In this document: positions 59,790-64,000 of the stretch, one piece after another
Numbering within the stretch: position 1 is the stretch's first letter
How the letters are laid out: each line of letters begins with the position of its first letter
Assembly: GCA_036850595.1 (NCBI GenBank)
Contig: CM072154.1
Location: forward strand, 8,563,330 to 8,627,329
DNA length: 64,000 bases
Reading direction: 5' to 3'
DNA from: Rhyacichthys aspro
Taxonomy: Eukaryota; Chordata; Actinopteri; Gobiiformes; Rhyacichthyidae
Notes under the pieces: generated by a model
What the model was told of the DNA's origin: nothing
Seen by the model: only the letters and a program-made list of their open reading frames with translations
Database searches by the model: none
Program-made: the position numbers and the translations under genes

Positions 59790-62000
59790 TTCCAATAATG
59801 AGAGGTAATTAAAAAAGATTTGACTGATGCTGTAAGTCTCAGTTTAGTGTCCCATCTACAGGATCTATTGGCGTCCTTTCAAAATAAAACTCCAGACCAC
59901 AAAAACCTGCTATTTTATGTTATATCTTCACATCTACATAAATCTTTTGTGTTTTGTATATGTATTCTTTAGCATTACTGACAACATAAAATATTTACAA
60001 AATTCCCTGAGCCTGGCTTCAGTTCTGGAGTGTTAGATGAAGGCCGTGGCCTAGAAACAGGGCATAAATCAGGGCAAAGTCTCGGCCTCTCTCCATCTCC
60101 CACCTCCAACCCTCCCTCTACTCCAGCACACTCACTTCATCCAAGGCCAAGCAATCTATCTGCCGAGGCACACAGGGCTGACGGAGGGAGCCGCTCGTAT
60201 CAAGAGTCGAAAAAGAATGCCTTAAATTGACCATCTCAAAAGCATCTTTAACACTTTTCTCAACCAATACATCAAGCTTCATATGATACTCCAAAATGCC
60301 TCTCTCAGACCCTCTGTGCTCTGTCCGTACACATTACCTCCAATAAAGATAGATGTGGACATTGTATACGCTCAGGCCCTTCCACTGGTGCTGGTGTGCA
60401 ATAACAGGACTAAAAAAGGGAGTGGAGTATAGTGACCCAGAAGTAACAGAAATAGACCGAGCGAGAGAAAAGTTCCAGTATGTTTTTTATCAGCGGAGCC
60501 ATACGCTGATCCCAGGAGGAAGCCTGTAGGCGTCCTGTCATGGAGGCACACAGGAAACAGACTGGTACAGACAGGAAGCGCTGGCAACACAGCACAACGG
60601 CAGACGGAGTTCTGTCGCAACAATACGTGCTTATTGTAAACTGGGGATACACAAACAAACAAATCAACAGGGAGACAGGTGTGCGTCTGCGTGTCTGCCT
60701 GTCTGTCTGAGCACTTATACAGACACACTGACTGTTAAACCGTGAGTAGACTGACACAACATCCTAGAAGCAGATATGGACCTAACCTAGTCTGTGTAAG
60801 TAGTTTAAAAATCAGTAATACCCCACCCCTTTATTTATTTATTTATTTTCTTTAAATTTTCCCACAAAATGCTCTTCTCTTGTCCCACACTCTAGTGATA
60901 AACTCATGTTTACAGGGGATGGATGCATCGCTGAATTTCCCATAGATAATTTCTCACTATAATTTTTCCTGTATACCATATTTAGTAGCAAAAGTCTGGT
61001 TATTTTGTTTTTAGTGGCAATGAAAGGATATGACCATTGGATATGATGTTTGTGTGCATCATATGCAGGCAGTTTTATCATAGCTATATTTTGACCATTT
61101 TGACTTTGTGTAAGATTTTTGTCTAAATTATGAAATATAAATACACACAAACGACTTCTTCTGCAACCATTTTTTGTATCAATTAAAAAAAAACATATGC
61201 AGTATATTGTACACCTTTTGGCTCCAATATTCCATGCCATATTCAATATAAAAATGATAGCAACTAGATGTACAAATGGCTCTCTTGTGCTGACTGGATT
61301 TTTAATCTTCTGGTCTTTGTGGCAGAAAAAAGAACTTTTTTCTCAGTTTCACCCAAAATGTCACTTAAAGCCTTTCGGTTCTCAGCCCTCAGTATTATAC
61401 CTTGATCCATATATTTACACCTGGTACAAACATGCAGGGGGCTATCCCAGCCAAGTGAACTCATGGCAGAGACAAGGTGTGTTACAGAACAGTTACAGTT
61501 TGTCCACAGTATTCACAGTGAGCCCACAGTCAGCTTAGTGGCTGTCTATAATAACTTTTTGTCTCAACAGTGTAAAATTGTTCTAGAACGCAAGCACCAT
61601 GAAAAGTACCAAACCTATCACACATTTAATTCACAACTAAATTAATCTCAAGACTATCTAGTGATATATTTGACAGTGTTTAAGATAGACACTTGAAACT
61701 GTGTATTTGCTAATCCCAAACCTACATCTTTTTGTTCTCTTTTGTTTACTGTAATATAGTGCTTACTGTATTTTGTGAAGTCTTAAGGACATTTTCTTTG
61801 TGTGTGTTGATTTGGGCACAAAAGGCCTTGAGAAACCTTTCATCCCCAACTCTTAGGTTCTTTCCTGTATGTTTACTGTATACATGCACTTTAGTTTGGC
61901 ACTAACATACTATCTGAAGTGACAGTCTGACCCTGCAAAATGCTCACGGAAACTCCCTAACACTGGGCTGTCTTCCCCTTTTCTTCTCCACATTTCTTCT
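59790..62000. other. Intergenic DNA, no gene seen
   Basis: Overlapping frames at 60372-60757 (-) and 60839-61538 (both strands) have no family resemblance. A TTTA run lies at about 60831-60848 and an A-run at 61183-61192. No element ends were recognised. Confidence 0.45.
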
Positions 62001-62009
62001 CACTGCAGC

Positions 62010-62151
62010 ATGTTCATTCTTCTACATGTATTTGGTCCAATATTTATCCTGCTTCTCGGATTGTTTGAAGTCTTCAGTTTAATCACCGCACTGGGTGGCC
62101 TGGGCCATGCTACCAGCCTCTGGTGCTCTCAGGCTCAGATTGGACATACAG
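62010..62151 (+). other. Isolated exon-like frame with hydrophobic start (unassigned)
   Basis: A strong acceptor (cttctcactgcag, ending 62008) precedes an ATG-starting frame that remains open to a strong donor, ACA|GTAAGT, near 62151. The other two frames close within about 75 nt. The predicted 47 residues start MFILLHVFGPIFILLLGLF, a hydrophobic run like a signal anchor, and end with SQAQIGHT. I do not recognise the protein and found no neighbouring exon that joins it, so it may be a chance match or an exon of a gene or non-coding RNA extending outside the window. Confidence 0.25.
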
Positions 62152-62629
62152 TAAGTCTCAGTCAGTGTTACTGTAACTTGTGGGTGCGTGCAGCTCAGCA
62201 AGAATACGTACGATTTAATGCCACTATTCATGAACAGAATGGATGTTCTTTTCTTCACATGGCCTCAATTGAATATAAATTATTGCTTTGTCTAGTAGAT
62301 CTGTTGTGATTGATAAGATCATCCTCAGTAATAACAATAACACAACAGCCACATCCCAGACTACTGATGGTTCAGAGATCACCAACACTGCCCCAGAAAA
62401 CTGCAAGATTTGAGAAGTACAATAATTAGTGATAATATTGGTCTATAGCACTGGTGTCAAACTCAATGTCGTGAGGGGCCACAATAGTTAATAATAAGAA
62501 TCCTTTCAGGGGCTCAAGACCGTGACATTTGGAAGCTTTTATTGAATTTTGAAGGTGAGATTCCATCCTCATTTGAGTCTTTCAAAAGTTATCTTTAACA
62601 TTAATGTCCTTCTTTTATGGAAACTTGTT

Positions 62630-62760
62630 TTTGTTGGATTTCAATAGGTTTTGATTGGATTTGAACAGGTTTTTGTTGGATTTGAACAGGTTTTAGATGG
62701 ATTTCAACAGGTTTTAATTGGATTTGAACAGGTTTTTGATGGATTTGAACAGGTTTTCCG
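62630..62760 (+). repeat. 21-bp tandem repeat inside the hAT-like element
   Basis: Six units of GGATTTGAACAGGTTTTNGAT with small changes. On the minus strand the units stay in one frame and read as a heptapeptide KPVQIQx repeat, open from 62861 to 62601. The same 21-bp unit is in the copies at 5.9 and 46.7 kb. Confidence 0.85.
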
Positions 62761-62803
62761 ATGGATTTGATTTTTTCAACAAGTATAAATAAAATCTGTT
62801 TGT

Positions 62804-63012
62804 GGCCCTTTGCAATTTTTTTTTGTCCCTTTAATACATTTAGCAGGTGATATTTTTGCAACTAGGTTTTAACTGGATTTGAACAGGTTTTCCGATGGAT
62901 TTGATTTTTTCAACAAGTATAAATAAAATCTGTTCAAATCCAGTTAAAACCTAGTGCCAAAAATATCACCTGCTAAATGTATTAAAGGGACAAAAAATTT
63001 TGCAAAGGGCCA
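62804..63012. repeat. Large inverted repeat (~80-bp arms, ~45-bp loop)
   Basis: The left arm (62804-62885) runs 'ggccctttgcaattttttt' through 'ttagcaggtgatatttttg' to 'ctggatttgaaca'. The right arm (62931-63012) is its near-perfect complement. The loop includes part of the second copy of the 60-bp direct repeat. A transcript through it would fold into a long hairpin. Confidence 0.85.
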
Positions 63013-63055
63013 CATTTGACCCCTGGGCCTTGAGTTTGACATGTGTGGTCTATTG

Positions 63056-64000
63056 CTATATTCTTGATTGGTAAAAACTGTAAGAACTTTGTATCAATAA
63101 ATCCAATTGTATTTTGCCAGTGTTGTGGTGACAATGACAGGTCTCGGTTACAAGAACGTTACATCTTGTATGCCTATTTATGTTCAATTACACTGCTATG
63201 GTGGTGATGCTGCTTTATGAAGTATTTTCACGATAGATGAGTATAAAAACATCCACACTATGCTATTAGAACCATATATTTGCTGCACATCACCAAGGCA
63301 ATACCCTACATTGTGTATCTAAACAGTCATAGATCAAGCAAAAAGTAGCAGAACTCCACCCTCTCATCAAAGCTCGACTTTACTCTCCCACACCCAGGTG
63401 CCATGAGTCCAGTGACCGAGGTTTAGTGACACGTGCACTCACACACCCACATGCACGTGCACATGTACATGCACATAGCCTTATCTCCAGATCAAATGTC
63501 CAAGCCTGGCTCGCACCGTTGTTTGATGAGGTCATTCGAATGGAGCTGGCTCATGTTGGTGCAAGGGGCGTTGGGTAATGTATTCCTCTGATTTGTGGCC
63601 CGTGCTGTAATCTGTTCTTAAGCGGTAGTGGTCTCGAGGAGCAGGTGTCAGCGTATGTATATGCATTGGCACGGTATAAGAGAAACAAACCGGCTCAAGT
63701 GTTATCATAAGGGCCGCGTGATGGACACTTTTCCCCTCATACCACCACTTGTGTCTCTACTACCCAGAATGCACCTGTCAGAGCAGCTCAGTTTCTCTAA
63801 GCAGCCGTGATTTACACCATCATCCACATTGTAAAGCTATGACAATGCCTCCCTCACAGAAATGCAAGTGCCCAGCAGGATTCATGGGCGGCCATCAATT
63901 CCTGAAGTGTCTGGTCCGGCGCGCTCGGCCCGGCTCTCCTCCCCCTAGTGCCTGACATGGACAGAGCTGCATAAACATTTACGCAGCAGTATTTTTTAAA
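63056..64000. other. Intergenic DNA with a candidate regulatory island at 63480-63640
   Basis: AT-rich up to 63340, then CA/TG-alternating DNA at 63435-63480. The island at 63480-63640 has 'cgttgtttgatgagg', 'gtaatgtattcctctg' (TEAD-like ATTCCT) and 'gctgtaatctgttcttaag'. No gene is supported before the window edge. The GC-rich 63860-63950 frame is short and unassigned. Confidence 0.35.

Larger units (their letters stand above)
62449..63047 (+). mobile_element. hAT-like non-autonomous element, family A, copy 3 (599 bp)
   Basis: Left end CACTGGTGTCAAACTCAA, right end complement CACACATGTCAAACTCAA. Flanks are GTCTATAG (62441-62448) and GTCTATTG (63048-63055), an 8-bp duplication with one mismatch. 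'gtgaggggccac' lies next to the left end and 'gggccacatttgacccc' next to the right. The interior has 21-bp repeats (62630-62760), a 60-bp direct duplication and an inverted repeat of about 80-bp arms. Non-coding; the best-preserved copy of the family here. Confidence 0.85.

Noticed and set aside
60372..60757. Two overlapping minus-strand frames of 115-118 residues with Cys-rich products
   Set aside because: Both are open over the same DNA in different phases, which argues against coding. No family resemblance; part of the apparent Cys pattern comes from TG/CA-rich sequence.
42560..64000. The miR-1/miR-133a cluster, which lies not far from GATA5 on human chromosome 20
   Set aside because: I looked by eye for the miR-1 mature sequence core (GGAATGTAAAGAAG) and the miR-133 core (TTGGTCCCCTTCAACC) on both strands and found neither. 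A string 'tttggtccccggg' near 6250 belongs to a hAT-like element end, not to miR-133.

Overview
This is a stretch of a ray-finned (teleost) fish nuclear genome. The evidence is GT-AG introns in compact genes, many short non-autonomous DNA transposons with 8-9 bp target-site duplications, long CA/GT and AAAT microsatellites, and two recognisable vertebrate protein-coding genes whose sequence and size fit fish orthologues. There are no bacterial-type operons, CRISPR arrays or rRNA. No tRNA or known microRNA was recognised by eye.

Layout. Bases 1-30,000 are a gene desert of AT-rich DNA with mobile-element remnants: hAT-like elements at 5875-6281 and 26903-27620, other terminal-inverted-repeat elements at 6783-7200, 15480-15727 and 18813-19323, a LINE reverse-transcriptase tail at about 7312-7470, and a SINE-like repeat at 19620-19780. 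Between these lie GC-balanced, motif-rich islands that look like cis-regulatory DNA. A 12-exon ssuh2-like gene runs from 30135 to 33116 (+; 359 aa; DnaJ-type Cys-rich region). About 2 kb downstream, on the same strand, is a complete gata5 gene: non-coding exon ending at 35506, six coding exons 36375-41591, poly(A) signal 42523-42528, 381 aa with two GATA zinc fingers. From 42.6 kb to the end I find no confident gene. This part holds a related set of hAT-like elements (46.6, 53.8 and 62.4 kb), a 62-bp GT tract, a roughly 600-bp pentanucleotide array, several enhancer-like islands and one isolated exon-like reading frame at 62010-62151.

How it fits together. Gata5 is the endoderm/heart transcription factor, and the flanking deserts with regulatory-looking islands fit a developmental regulator landscape. 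Two points deserve a check. Nine WGATAR motifs lie within 485 bp around the gata5 first exon, about nine times the uniform-composition expectation, which suggests auto- or cross-regulation by GATA factors. A transposon-like insertion in the last gata5 intron brings six more. The ssuh2-like protein ends in a CaaX-like tetrapeptide, and the hAT-like family carries an internal 21-bp (heptapeptide-periodic) repeat. I reconstructed exon structures by hand from splice sites, phases and family resemblance. No alignment or database search was possible.
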